64,000 nt of DNA from an uncultured Chloracidobacterium sp. (GCA_936914845.1 CAKZGE010000011.1:24793-88792); one strand, 5' to 3'. Counted from the first letter of the stretch, positions 8,549 to 17,329 are shown. Numbers and translations are program-made. The notes: generated by a model not told the origin, from the letters alone.

Positions 8549-10552
8549 TTAGCCGCCCACGTGTACGTTTGGACGCCTTTCCGGGTCTTCTTCGGCCTGC
8601 CGCAGGATCTCGCGCGTGATCGGGGCTGTGTCGCCTTCGCCCAACAATATATACCGCGCCAGATATATCAGCGGATTGCCCTCGCTCCACCCAAAATAGA
8701 CGTGCGGTATCTTGCCTGTTCGGTCGCGTAGATACAGCATAAATCCGGCGATCGCATTTGGAACGGCCGGTGCCTGGGTCCGCAATATCCGATATCCTTC
8801 GACATCAAACCCTTGTATTTTCAACCTTCCCTTGAATTCGGAAGCATCGCCGGTCTCGATCTCGTAAAACAAGATCGGATCCGTTGCGGGAATATGGTTG
8901 TCGATCCTTTTTTCATGCTCCTTGAAGCGATATTCGGTCACATCGCCCGTTTCACGCCGATTGGTAACAATGCGAATATCATCGTCGAACTCCAATTCGT
9001 CAACAAATCGCTGTGCCGTTTCGTCCAGTTCGATCTTGTCGATACGCACTTCCGTCGAACGCAGAGCTCGCGAGATAAAGGAAGCGGCGACGATCGAAAA
9101 GATAAATATCGAGGCGATCTTCAACCCGTCCGGCCGTTCGAATATGTTGACAATGGTCGTGTAAACAAAAACGACCGCGATCGCACCGTAGGCAAATTTC
9201 CAACTGCTGCCGCGGCGAATGGCGGAAAGGGTAACAGCGACGGCGGCCGATGTCATCAGCACGAGCACACCGGTGGCATATGCCCCGCCCTGGGCATCAA
9301 CATCTGCCTCAAAGACGATCGTCACAGCAAAACAGATCCCGGTAAAGACCAGTACCAGCGGACGCGTCGCCCGTGCCCATTCCGGTGCCATGCCGTATCG
9401 AGGCAGATATCGCGGAACAATGTTCAACAATCCGGCCATCGCGGAGGCTCCGGCGAACCAGAGGATCAAGATCGTACTTAGATCGTACAGCGTGCCGAAA
9501 CCTTCGCCGAGATATGTATGAGCAATGTAGGCAAGAGCACGCCCGTTGGCCTTTCCAGAGGGGTTGACCACGCCGGCCGCAGCGTCCTCTGATGTGCACG
9601 GGCAAAAATCGGGCACCGCCGCCTCTTTGGCACAATCTACACGCGGACAAAATTCTTTCGGCGGGATCAGAACACTCGTCACAAAGCTGCTTGCGATCAA
9701 CATTAGGCTCATGATCAAAGCCGCAGAGGTCAGCAGTTTACGCGTATTCTTGATGCGGTCCGGGCTTTTGACGAGCGGCATAACCGCTACACCCGTCTCA
9801 AAACCGGAAAGCCCGAGTGCGAGCTTTGGAAAGACGATCAGCGAAAGGCCGATGATAGCCGCGACCCCGCCGATGCCCCCGGATGTCTTCGTTGCCAGCA
9901 ATGCCGTTTTCCAATCATTCAGCAAAGCCGGATGGGTAGCGGCTTCGTAGATTCCGACGCCGATCGTGATGGCGTTCAAGACCAAATAGATCGCCACCAG
10001 TACGACGGCAATGCCGATCGCCTCCTTAAAGCCTTTTAGAAAGATGGCACCGAGCATCAAAATGAAAAGAAGCGTTAGCACTACGGGATGTTCGAGAACC
10101 GAAAGATTGTCATGGACGAAAGGATTTTCCAACACGTGTGCGGTAGCATCCGCCGCCGAAAGCGTGATGGTAATAACAAAGTCCGTCGCGACAAAACCGA
10201 GGAGAGCAAGCACAAACAGCTTTCCTTTCCAACGGGATAAGAGCGATTCCATCATGGCGATCGAACCTTCGCCGTGCGGGCTTTCCTGTGCCACGCGTCG
10301 ATAGATGGGCAGTGCTCCGAAAAGCGTCAACATGACCAAGATCAACGTTGCGATCGGCGACAGAAAGGATGCCGCCAGAAACGCAATGCCCGGTTGGTAA
10401 CCGAGCGTCGAGAAATAATCGACGCCGGTCAGGCACATCACCTTCCACCACGGATGCTTCTGATGCGAACCTTCGCGCTCCATCGGGCCTTCAATCTCTT
10501 TTACACCATCGAACAGCCACTGTGACAATCGTCCCGGCCGATGTTCTTTCAT
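8549..10552 (-). CDS. APC-superfamily permease, probable potassium transporter, c-di-AMP riboswitch controlled
   Basis: A 667-residue protein with about twelve membrane helices and a cytoplasmic carboxy-terminal domain of roughly 150 residues. The first helix reads HPWWKVMCLTGVDYFSTLGYQPG and the second region ESPHGEGSIAM, a pattern like KimA/KUP potassium importers. A loop near residue 310 holds four cysteines (FCPRVDC and FCPC) that are absent from the paralogue encoded upstream. The start at 10552 is supported by alignment of the amino end with that paralogue, yet it has no Shine-Dalgarno sequence: a U-tract of the terminator runs directly into the ATG. The riboswitch makes potassium or osmotic regulation likely; transport itself is inferred. 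Confidence 0.88.
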   Translation of the reverse strand: MKEHRPGRLSQWLFDGVKEIEGPMEREGSHQKHPWWKVMCLTGVDYFSTLGYQPGIAFLAASFLSPIATLILVMLTLFGALPIYRRVAQESPHGEGSIAMMESLLSRWKGKLFVLALLGFVATDFVITITLSAADATAHVLENPFVHDNLSVLEHPVVLTLLFILMLGAIFLKGFKEAIGIAVVLVAIYLVLNAITIGVGIYEAATHPALLNDWKTALLATKTSGGIGGVAAIIGLSLIVFPKLALGLSGFETGVAVMPLVKSPDRIKNTRKLLTSAALIMSLMLIASSFVTSVLIPPKEFCPRVDCAKEAAVPDFCPCTSEDAAAGVVNPSGKANGRALAYIAHTYLGEGFGTLYDLSTILILWFAGASAMAGLLNIVPRYLPRYGMAPEWARATRPLVLVFTGICFAVTIVFEADVDAQGGAYATGVLVLMTSAAVAVTLSAIRRGSSWKFAYGAIAVVFVYTTIVNIFERPDGLKIASIFIFSIVAASFISRALRSTEVRIDKIELDETAQRFVDELEFDDDIRIVTNRRETGDVTEYRFKEHEKRIDNHIPATDPILFYEIETGDASEFKGRLKIQGFDVEGYRILRTQAPAVPNAIAGFMLYLRDRTGKIPHVYFGWSEGNPLIYLARYILLGEGDTAPITREILRQAEEDPERRPNVHVGG

Positions 10553-10598
10553 AAAAACAAAAAGGCCGCGATACGCAAGTCTTTATGCGATCGCGGCC
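10553..10598 (-). terminator. Intrinsic terminator of the c-di-AMP riboswitch
   Basis: On the minus strand GGCCGCGAT (10590-10598) pairs perfectly with ATCGCGGCC (10564-10572). Three more pairs extend the stem, and TTTTTGTTTTT follows, ending at the base before the permease ATG. It is the expected expression platform for the aptamer 30-60 bases upstream: ligand-bound aptamer would favour termination. Confidence 0.85.
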
Positions 10599-10630
10599 GC
10601 CGCTTCATAACGGCAGTCCCAATTTTAGTA

Positions 10631-10760
10631 CGGCTTGTCTTCCTATTCGCCTGCGAGGTTAGCTGTCGGGCGAGAACAAGGAAGTGTTCCACATTGATGT
10701 ATGTTTAGCCCCAAGGATCGGTTCCCCCGCTTTTCGCGGCAATTCGCGAAAATTCGGCAC
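10631..10760 (-). promoter_or_regulatory. c-di-AMP riboswitch (ydaO-yuaA type)
   Basis: The minus strand shows the conserved ydaO blocks in order: GCGGGGGAACC (about 10720-10731), TTGGGGC (about 10708-10714) and then CCCGACAGCTAACCTCGCAGG with GCGAATAGGAAGA (about 10637-10672). These match the consensus of the aptamer that binds cyclic di-AMP and usually switches off potassium importers and cell-wall genes. It sits directly before a strong intrinsic terminator and the APC permease. Boundaries are approximate because stem P1 was not modelled. Confidence 0.88.
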
Positions 10761-10816
10761 TTAAATTATCAAAAATGTGAATATACTCCTCTTATTTTTG
10801 GAATGCAAGCAAAAGA

Positions 10817-12820
10817 TCACCCCCCGACGTGAACGCTCGGCCGGCGTTCCGGGTCTTCTTCGGCCTGTCGCAGGATCTCGCGCGTAACCGGGGCCGTATC
10901 TCCTTCTCCGAAAAGGATATAACGGGCGAGATACATTATTGGGTTGCCCTCGCTCCAGCCAAAATAGACGTGCGGGATCTTACCGGTAAGGTCTCGAATG
11001 TGCAGCAGCAAGGCAGCGATGGCGTTGGGTACGGCGGGCGATTCGGTACGCAATATACGATAGCCGTCGATATCGACGCCCCGGACGACGAGCCCGCCGG
11101 AAAATTCTGATGCGTCGCCCAGTTCGACCTCATAGAAAAGGATCGGATCGGTGGATGGGATATGGTTATCGATCCGCTTTTCGTGTTCTTTGAAGCGGTA
11201 TTCGGCAACGTTGCCGACCTCGCGGCGATTGGTCACGATGCGTATCTCTTCTTCTGCCGCCTCCTTTAGAAACCGCATAGCCGTTTCATCAAATTCGATC
11301 CGGTCGATGCGAAGCTCTGTTGTGCGGAGCGCCCGAGAGATAAAAGACGCAAAGATAATGGCGAAGATAAAGAGCGACGCGATCTTGATGCCGCTCGGTT
11401 GCTCGATAATGTTAATGGCGGTCGTGAAGGTAAAAACGAGGGTAATGATCAGAAAGGCGATCCACACCCGCTGCTGCTTGCTGCGGGCAGAGATCGTTAC
11501 GGCAACCGCGGCGGATGTCATCAACACCAAGACGCCGGTCGCATAGGCTCCGCCTTGCGAATCAACGTCCGCATTGAACAGCACCGTCACCAAAAAGCCG
11601 ATGACCGTAAAGACGAGAACCAGCGGCCGCGTCGCCTTGGCCCAATTCGGTGCCATTCCATACCGCGGCAGATATCGCGGCACAATATTGAGCAATCCGG
11701 CCATTGCAGAGGCTCCGGCAAACCATAGGATCATCACGGTCGAAAGATCGTAAAAAGTACCGAAATACGGGCCGCCGAATTGGTGTGCTAAGAAGGAAAG
11801 CGCACGGCCGTTCGCTTCGCCGTTCTCAGCAAACTCTTTTGCCGGGATCAGCATTGTGGTCACGACGCTGCTGCCGAGCAGCATTACGCTCATGATCAAA
11901 GCAGCTCCGCTGAGCAGCTTTTTGCCATTGCGGATCCGGCTGTTGATATACGCCCTATCGGCGTCGTCGATAACGGCACCCGTATGCGACGAATGCAGCT
12001 GAAACATGCTGCGCTCCGGAGCCGGCATATCGCTTTTGACCAGCGGCATCACGACCACACCCGTTTCAAAACCGGACAGCCCAAGCGCAAGTTTGGGAAA
12101 ATAAAATAGCGAAAAAACCACGAGAAGCCCGATGCTGCCATTGATGTCCGGGTCCGCCCAAACGGCGTTTCGCCAGTTTCCCAAGGCTTCCGGATGGATA
12201 AAGAATATCTCGTAAAGCCCACGGCCGATGGTCAGGATATTGAGAACCAGGAATAGAGCCACGATTCCGACCGCGATCCCGATCGCTTCATTGAACCCCC
12301 GAAGAAACACCAACCCCAGCAGTCCGATCAACACCCCCGTGACCACGACCGGGTGATTCAAAAAAGGCAAATGATGTTCGATCAGCGGATTTTCAATAAT
12401 GTGCGCGGTCGCGTCCGCTGCCGAAAGCGTGATGGTAATGATAAAACTCGTGGCGACGAATCCGAGCAATATCAACACGAACATCTTCGATTTCCAACGC
12501 GAAAGCAATCTTTCCAGCATCGAGATCGAACCATCGCCGTGCGGGCTTTCCTCTGCCACACGTTTGTACATTGGCAATGCACCGAAAAGCGTCAAAAGCA
12601 CCAGCACCAATGTCGCGAACGGCGAAAGAGCCCCGGCCGCCAGAAAGGCGATGCCCGGTTGATAGCCGAGCGTTGAGAAATAATCAACACCCGTCAGGCA
12701 CATTACCTGCCACCAAGGGTGCTGAGACTGTTTTGCATGTCCCTGTTCGTTAGGTTCGCCCTGCTCTTCAATGCCCTTATAGAGCCATTTTTTGAACCAA
12801 CCAAGTTCTTTTTTCTTCAT
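10817..12820 (-). CDS. APC-superfamily permease, paralogue of the preceding potassium-type transporter
   Basis: About 667 residues from the ATG at 12820 (MKKKELGWFKKW), which lines up with the start of the paralogue; a longer frame to 12889 exists but has no matching extension. It shares the helix-1 motif HPWWQVMCLTGVDYFSTLGYQPG, ESPHGDGSISM and the carboxy-terminal domain ending GEGDTAPVTREILRQ. Differences: no cysteine-rich loop, and an insertion near residue 270 (DMPAPERSMFQ). No riboswitch is recognisable upstream; that leader instead has two hairpins (12919-13002). Likely an inner-membrane potassium or amino-acid importer. The tandem arrangement suggests a local duplication with divergent control. 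Confidence 0.86.
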   Translation of the reverse strand: MKKKELGWFKKWLYKGIEEQGEPNEQGHAKQSQHPWWQVMCLTGVDYFSTLGYQPGIAFLAAGALSPFATLVLVLLTLFGALPMYKRVAEESPHGDGSISMLERLLSRWKSKMFVLILLGFVATSFIITITLSAADATAHIIENPLIEHHLPFLNHPVVVTGVLIGLLGLVFLRGFNEAIGIAVGIVALFLVLNILTIGRGLYEIFFIHPEALGNWRNAVWADPDINGSIGLLVVFSLFYFPKLALGLSGFETGVVVMPLVKSDMPAPERSMFQLHSSHTGAVIDDADRAYINSRIRNGKKLLSGAALIMSVMLLGSSVVTTMLIPAKEFAENGEANGRALSFLAHQFGGPYFGTFYDLSTVMILWFAGASAMAGLLNIVPRYLPRYGMAPNWAKATRPLVLVFTVIGFLVTVLFNADVDSQGGAYATGVLVLMTSAAVAVTISARSKQQRVWIAFLIITLVFTFTTAINIIEQPSGIKIASLFIFAIIFASFISRALRTTELRIDRIEFDETAMRFLKEAAEEEIRIVTNRREVGNVAEYRFKEHEKRIDNHIPSTDPILFYEVELGDASEFSGGLVVRGVDIDGYRILRTESPAVPNAIAALLLHIRDLTGKIPHVYFGWSEGNPIMYLARYILFGEGDTAPVTREILRQAEEDPERRPSVHVGG

Positions 12821-12918
12821 ATGCCGCGTGAACGCCGCCGGTTGAGCGTTCTTTCGACCGGGCTCCGGATAAATACTTCTACACCGCACGTTAGAAACGA
12901 TGCGGATTTAAAATTTAA

Positions 12919-12948
12919 GAAGGCGACGTCTCCCACACCGTCGCCTTC
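12919..12948 (-). terminator. Hairpin, probable terminator or leader structure
   Basis: A perfect 10-base-pair stem GAAGGCGACG/CGTCGCCTTC with a 10-base loop, followed on the minus strand by TTAAATTTTAAA. It could end transcription from the protease gene upstream or act as an attenuator for the permease at 12820. The T-tract is interrupted, so efficiency is uncertain. Confidence 0.5.
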
Positions 12949-12983
12949 AGGTGATCACAAGTTCTCACCACTCATGATCGGGT

Positions 12984-13002
12984 GTTCACCGGGGAGGTGA
13001 AC
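12984..13002 (-). terminator. Hairpin after the protease gene
   Basis: GTTCACC pairs with GGTGAAC across a five-base loop, some 45 bases after the stop of the matrixin-like protease gene. No T-tract follows. It may be part of a structured leader together with the hairpin at 12919. Confidence 0.3.
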
Positions 13003-13047
13003 ATTCTCGATTATGCATAATTAAAATAAAATAGCAAACGGTTATGA

Positions 13048-14337
13048 TTATTGCCGATCACGGCCGATCGAGATGGCTGCAGGTAAAATAGAAACGGCCT
13101 CGTCCTTCGCCGCAAACAAGCTGTATTCCCCCGGCGGAGCATCGGCAGAGATCCGGACGTCAAGACTGACGACGGTAATGTCGTCACCATAATCGCGGGC
13201 GGCGACCGTTTCGGGCAACACGGTTATGAATGGGGATGTGGAACCAAATTTAATGCCCCTGCCGGTCAGGCCGTTGCCGGCTAGATAGATCGTAAAGGTT
13301 TTGCCGCGATCTGCGGCGACCGGCAACCCTGCGATCTCGCCGTTCAACCCGACATGCTGAAGGTCAACGCCAACTGAGGTCAGCTGCACCCTTTTCGAAA
13401 GACCGACCGAGGATCCGGGCACAACCGAGACCTCACCCAATTCGACGACAGAGGCGGGATTACGGCTGTAAAGCGCGGTCTGAGCGAGAATGCGATAGTT
13501 ACCGGCGGGAAGTCCTTCGAGACGAAAAGCTCCGCCGGCGGCGACCGCCGCTTGGGCATGAACGGCACCGGTAACGGCATCTTCAGCCCAAACCGAAAAG
13601 CTTTTTGAGTACTTTGCAGCAAGCGGTAATTTTCCGGTAACCGCACCGCAGCACTCTTCGTCGCCGGCAACGCCGTATTTGGCTCTGATCGCCGCTAGAT
13701 CGCTGGCGGCAAGTTTGCGAGCCGTGAAATTCTCTGAGCCGTAAACACCGTTTTGGCCGTAATTTTCGTACATCGCGGAACTGACCAGGTCAGAATGGTC
13801 CAACCCCAAAAGGTGTCCGATCTCGTGCGTAAAGGTAGATTCCAGGTCAAAGGTGCCAAAAGTCCCATCGCCGGAAAACTGCTGATATGGATTTAGGACG
13901 ATATCTGCTTCGGTTATCGCTCCTTTACGGTCGTAAAAGACACGTGTTGCCGCGGCCACCTCATCCGGATCCTTGGAAAATAGAGCTACATTTTCGGCGG
14001 TTCCCGCGACGGTTATCAAACTCACCCCATCGCCGGAGCGGCCCGCCGGGCTGGCACTCAGCTTCTCGCTTGAGATCTCAATGAACCGTATGTTCGCAGC
14101 CCTCTCCCAGGTGGCCAAACTGCGGCGAAGGGCCGCCGCCGGATCACTGCCCTGCTTAATATTCGGAGCCGTTTCAAAAAGGGATGCGGAGAAGGCGATC
14201 TTGATCGGAGTGTTCTGCCATCGAAGTACGCCGACGGGCTTTGCCCCCGCTTCGGCCGGATGCAGGAATGACGCCGCCGAAACCGACAACGTCAAAAGAA
14301 CAGCAAAAATGGCAAGAAGCGAAAAACGAAATCTCAT
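13048..14337 (-). CDS. Secreted matrixin-like zinc metalloprotease
   Basis: A 429-residue exported protein. The amino end (MRFRFSLLAIFAVLLTL...SAASF) is a signal peptide. The zinc-binding motif HEIGHLLGLDH lies at residues 171-181 (ligands His171, His175 and His181, catalytic Glu172), followed by the Met-turn SSAMYE, as in family M10 and related metzincins. The part after residue 210 has a Cys-Cys pair and beta-rich modules (GKLPLAAKY, GLPAGNYRI) like carboxypeptidase regulatory domains, so it may bind a surface or modulate the enzyme. The substrate is unknown. A two-helix membrane protein gene precedes it by 16 bases and may be cotranscribed. Confidence 0.86.
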   Translation of the reverse strand: MRFRFSLLAIFAVLLTLSVSAASFLHPAEAGAKPVGVLRWQNTPIKIAFSASLFETAPNIKQGSDPAAALRRSLATWERAANIRFIEISSEKLSASPAGRSGDGVSLITVAGTAENVALFSKDPDEVAAATRVFYDRKGAITEADIVLNPYQQFSGDGTFGTFDLESTFTHEIGHLLGLDHSDLVSSAMYENYGQNGVYGSENFTARKLAASDLAAIRAKYGVAGDEECCGAVTGKLPLAAKYSKSFSVWAEDAVTGAVHAQAAVAAGGAFRLEGLPAGNYRILAQTALYSRNPASVVELGEVSVVPGSSVGLSKRVQLTSVGVDLQHVGLNGEIAGLPVAADRGKTFTIYLAGNGLTGRGIKFGSTSPFITVLPETVAARDYGDDITVVSLDVRISADAPPGEYSLFAAKDEAVSILPAAISIGRDRQ

Positions 14338-14353
14338 TCAAAAACCGAAACGG

Positions 14354-14557
14354 TCAGCTGGTTTGGCCGCCGTCCCGCCCGACCTTTTCGAGGTCAGCAA
14401 AGGCGACGGTCAACAAAAGTGAGACGAGCGAGATAGTTGCCAAGACATACAAGATCGCTATCTGCTCCAAAACGATCAGAACTGTAACTACTATCGCAAC
14501 CAAAACAAGCCAGAAAAGAGCAATGCTGGTGCGGCTGTATCCAGAGAAAAGTGCCAT
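14354..14557 (-). CDS. Small two-helix membrane protein
   Basis: Sixty-seven residues with two strongly hydrophobic segments (IALFWLVLVAIVVTVLIVL and IAILYVLATISLVSLLLTV) and a short charged tail. It lies 16 bases before the metalloprotease gene on the same strand. No homologue is recognised. The hydrophobic pattern and placement in a directon suggest a real gene. Confidence 0.6.
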   Translation of the reverse strand: MALFSGYSRTSIALFWLVLVAIVVTVLIVLEQIAILYVLATISLVSLLLTVAFADLEKVGRDGGQTS

Positions 14558-14642
14558 AAGTCAATTAAGTCGGAATTATCCGAATCCGGGGTTACGTTTA
14601 TTGAAACAAATTTTTGTCGAATCTACAATGTTTCCGTCCGAT

Positions 14643-15629
14643 TTATTCGATGATCCGTAGCGGCGGGCGTAAGGCGGTGGACGCTTTTAAGGCATCCGGA
14701 TCGAAATTTGGGGGCAGTTTTCGCGGGCCGCGGCCCCGTTGTTCGACCTCCACGACATCAAAAGGCTTCAATACCGGATCTTCGGCCTCACCTTTTTTTA
14801 TTTTGTTTAGATCCGCGGCGATCCGCTGCGATTGGCCGCTCTCGCGGCGATAGATCGTCACCTTTTCCGCGATACCATCACGAGCAAGTCCGCCGGCGCT
14901 TGAGATCGCTCGGCTCAATGTGATCTGCGAACGCAGCGGTATCGATATCGGAACCGCCACACCGCCGATCAGATAGATAGGTTGGGCTTGCGTTACGGTG
15001 ATGATGTCGCCGCTCAATATCTGTGGATCGGCTTTTCCCGCCAACACATCTGCGATCTTGATGATCTGGGTTGTTTGGAGGTCTCCGCCCTTTCCGGCCC
15101 TTTTATCTGTACAGCTGAGGTTTGGTGGGCGGAAAAGCCTAATCTCGCCGCCCGCTTGGTCCGTGATACCGCCGGAGCGCATCAGCAATTCGCGGAGGGT
15201 TGCGGCTCGTCGCAGTTGGAACCGCTGCGGCACGCGAACAGCACCGTCAAGCAGCACTACGGCCCGGTCGGAACGGTCAACGATCCGCACCATCACCTTT
15301 GGATCGCGCAGAAATTTGGCGTATTCAGTCTCGATCGCTGCCGCAACTTCCGATTCGGTGCGGCACAAAGCATATATGCGTTCTTCGATGTTATCCAAAC
15401 CGTCCAAAAAGCCCTCGGGATCTAGCCGGCCACGCCAATCGTGCTCTAAGCTTCCGGTCAGATCGACATCGATCAGATCGCCGTGGTGGATCAGATCGCT
15501 TTCATTCGCCCTCGGCACCGCCTCTTGCGAAAAAACCGGCGAAAAGCCGGTAATGATGCATAACAGCGGGATCAGCTGGATCTTTTTCAGTAAGCGTACA
15601 AACACTTGAAATTCAGCGGTCAATAGCAT
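14643..15629 (-). CDS. Polysaccharide export protein with SLBB domains (Wza-like)
   Basis: From the ATG at 15629 the product is about 328 residues. A hydrophobic export signal (IQLIPLLCIITGFSPVFSQ) comes first. A Poly_export domain follows (LIHHGDLIDVDLTG...YAKFLRDPKVMVRIV), then two SLBB repeats (VVLLDGAVRVPQRFQLRR and IYLIGGVAVPISIPLRSQ). Such proteins form or gate the outer-membrane channel for exopolysaccharide. The longer frame to 15707 would overlap the zinc-ribbon gene upstream; starting at 15629 leaves an 11-base gap. No other exopolysaccharide genes are adjacent, so it is an orphan of its pathway. Confidence 0.85.
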   Translation of the reverse strand: MLLTAEFQVFVRLLKKIQLIPLLCIITGFSPVFSQEAVPRANESDLIHHGDLIDVDLTGSLEHDWRGRLDPEGFLDGLDNIEERIYALCRTESEVAAAIETEYAKFLRDPKVMVRIVDRSDRAVVLLDGAVRVPQRFQLRRAATLRELLMRSGGITDQAGGEIRLFRPPNLSCTDKRAGKGGDLQTTQIIKIADVLAGKADPQILSGDIITVTQAQPIYLIGGVAVPISIPLRSQITLSRAISSAGGLARDGIAEKVTIYRRESGQSQRIAADLNKIKKGEAEDPVLKPFDVVEVEQRGRGPRKLPPNFDPDALKASTALRPPLRIIE

Positions 15630-15640
15630 ATACCGATGTC

Positions 15641-15847
15641 CTAGCCGGTCGGTTTTTTGCGGCGGTTGACCTTGGTCGTCACAGTTCCGGGCACAGCAAA
15701 TCCCCAAAATTCCAGATTACAGCTCTCGCACAATAGATTGTATCTGCATACGATCTTCGACCAGAAAGGAGTAGGCCGGTAGCCCTTTCGAACGCGGGAA
15801 CTTCTACACTTGGGACATTTTTGGGAAATCATCTTATTTACAAACAA
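15641..15847 (-). CDS. Small zinc-ribbon protein
   Basis: Sixty-eight basic residues with CPKC near residue 11 and CESC near residue 40, the spacing of a zinc ribbon. It sits between an uncharacterised membrane protein and the SLBB export gene in the same direction with short gaps. Similar tiny zinc-ribbon proteins accompany polysaccharide genes in related bacteria, but no function can be assigned. Confidence 0.65.
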   Translation of the reverse strand: MFVNKMISQKCPKCRSSRVRKGYRPTPFWSKIVCRYNLLCESCNLEFWGFAVPGTVTTKVNRRKKPTG

Positions 15848-15861
15848 CCCCTTGAATTTAA

Positions 15862-16785
15862 TCAGCTATTTTCTGCTATTTCTCTGATCCGGTCAATCTC
15901 TGATTGTATCTTGCTGGCGGCGTCCTGCTTTCCCTCGTCGTCGCCGCTGTAACGGAGCAGATCAAAAAGGGCATCTTGATAGTGGTTGACCGCCATTTCG
16001 TAATCAGATTTGAAATAGGCTCGTTCTGCCTGTTCTATCCAATGGCCGACGCGGGTCGAGGCAAGATATTCCTGCAGAACTTCCAACGATTCGCTAAGCT
16101 TCTCTTCGGCCGGATAATGATCTAATGCCAGCTTCATCGTTTCGACCGCTCTTTCCAAAGCCGGTATCTTTTCAACGCTGGCTTTGCCCATGCTTGCCTC
16201 ACGAAGAAACGAACGGGCGTCAAGCTCGGCCCATTGCAGCATATGATAGCGGTGATAGCGGCCGGCAAGCTCACTTCCCTTTTTAATTGCTGCCAAGCGC
16301 GGTGAACCGGCGCCGATCCGCGGCAGTTCGGCCGATGCAACGCTCATGTACTGCTCGCACAGCACAACGACCTCGCGATGCCCATCGGAAATATTGCCGA
16401 AAACCTTTGCGGCATCAGATTTCTGTTGTATCTCACGCAAAATAGCGGTATTTTGTTCCAGCGTGAATTTGGCCCGGCCGGAAGATAGCGAACGCATTCG
16501 GTTCGATGCATGTTCTAAGCTGCGGTCAAGGTTGCGTTCGGCAGCGATCCGCTGTATCGTGCGGCGAACGAGAACTTCGCGCATTACCGCGGCCGCCGTG
16601 AAGACGGCTATGGCCCCAATGGCGGCCTCGACCCACGACACCTCGCCGCTGCCGTCATGCAAAACACTGAACAGCAGTATAAAGACGATAATGGCCACCG
16701 CCGCGGCGAACAGATAATAGTTCGATCCGGCGTGCCAGAACGGTCGTCGAAATTTTGTCGGCGGCGGACCGGTCCTTTGCATCAA
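15862..16785 (-). CDS. Two-helix membrane protein with helical TPR-like cytoplasmic domain
   Basis: A protein of 307 residues. Two transmembrane segments lie at about residues 23-42 and 51-68 (YLFAAAVAIIVFILLFSV and AIGAIAVFTAAAVMREVL). The rest is soluble and alpha-helical, with a coiled-coil-like stretch (RNLDRSLEHASNRMRSL) and TPR-like helices near the end (IEQAERAYFKSDYEMAVNHYQDAL). No enzymatic motif is visible. It is the first gene of the minus-strand cluster that continues with the zinc-ribbon and SLBB genes. A protein-interaction or envelope-associated role is a guess. Confidence 0.7.
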   Translation of the reverse strand: MMQRTGPPPTKFRRPFWHAGSNYYLFAAAVAIIVFILLFSVLHDGSGEVSWVEAAIGAIAVFTAAAVMREVLVRRTIQRIAAERNLDRSLEHASNRMRSLSSGRAKFTLEQNTAILREIQQKSDAAKVFGNISDGHREVVVLCEQYMSVASAELPRIGAGSPRLAAIKKGSELAGRYHRYHMLQWAELDARSFLREASMGKASVEKIPALERAVETMKLALDHYPAEEKLSESLEVLQEYLASTRVGHWIEQAERAYFKSDYEMAVNHYQDALFDLLRYSGDDEGKQDAASKIQSEIDRIREIAENS

Positions 16786-16923
16786 ACCTGGTAATTTAAC
16801 CCCGCATATGCGTTATGAAAGTGGACGATCAACAATTGAGGATCGTTACCAATATTGAGATTTTTGCAAAGCTTTGTCAATTCTTTGTAAAATTTAGCCG
16901 GACGAAGCGGCCGTAAAAAAGAT

Positions 16924-17091
16924 ATGACAAAAAAGCGAAAGAAAAAAGATGAGAGGCCGGTCTTTGATTCGATCCGAAAACCGGTCGCTCCGCCTACCCG
17001 CCGCATCGGCACCGGCGAACGCCCGGAAGAAAGGATCCATCCAGCGGGACGAACCATTAAACACAAGAAACAAGACGATGCCGATATTTAA
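16924..17091 (+). CDS. Small basic protein (55 residues)
   Basis: An open frame encoding a very basic peptide that begins MTKKRKKKDERPVFDSIRK, continues APPTRRIGTGERPEERIHP and ends IKHKKQDDADI. Codon use and a regular basic/Pro-rich composition suggest a true gene. It overlaps the start of the next gene by 14 bases, the layout of translational coupling. The function is unknown; nucleic-acid or ribosome binding would fit the charge. Confidence 0.55.
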   Translation: MTKKRKKKDERPVFDSIRKPVAPPTRRIGTGERPEERIHPAGRTIKHKKQDDADI

Positions 17092-17329
17092 GAAAAAAGG
17101 TGACGAGGGGCCAAAACGGAATTCCGCCCGCATTTGGGCTCGTCCGGAAATGACAGTTACGTTTCGTGCACAAATAATGCCCGGCCGCTCGAACGAAGAA
17201 CGTACCTACCGCATTAAAGAGGTCAAGAACAATGGCCGGGTCATTTTGCACGACTTTCCCGGCGAACATTCTGAAGGCACCTTTGAACCGATCCGTTTTC
17301 GCCCGCAAAGGAACGATCAAAAATCGTAA
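17078..17329 (+). CDS. Small conserved-looking protein of unknown function
   Basis: Eighty-four residues starting MPIFKKKGDEGPKRNSARIW. The second half alternates hydrophobic and polar residues (MTVTFRAQIM...YRIKEVKNNGRVILHDF...FEPIRFRP), suggesting a small beta-barrel, possibly OB- or SH3-like. A longer frame reaches back to 16949, but that part coincides with the overlapping 55-residue gene, so the internal ATG is preferred. The final 13 bases overlap the end of the convergent metallo-hydrolase gene. Confidence 0.6.
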   Translation: MPIFKKKGDEGPKRNSARIWARPEMTVTFRAQIMPGRSNEERTYRIKEVKNNGRVILHDFPGEHSEGTFEPIRFRPQRNDQKS

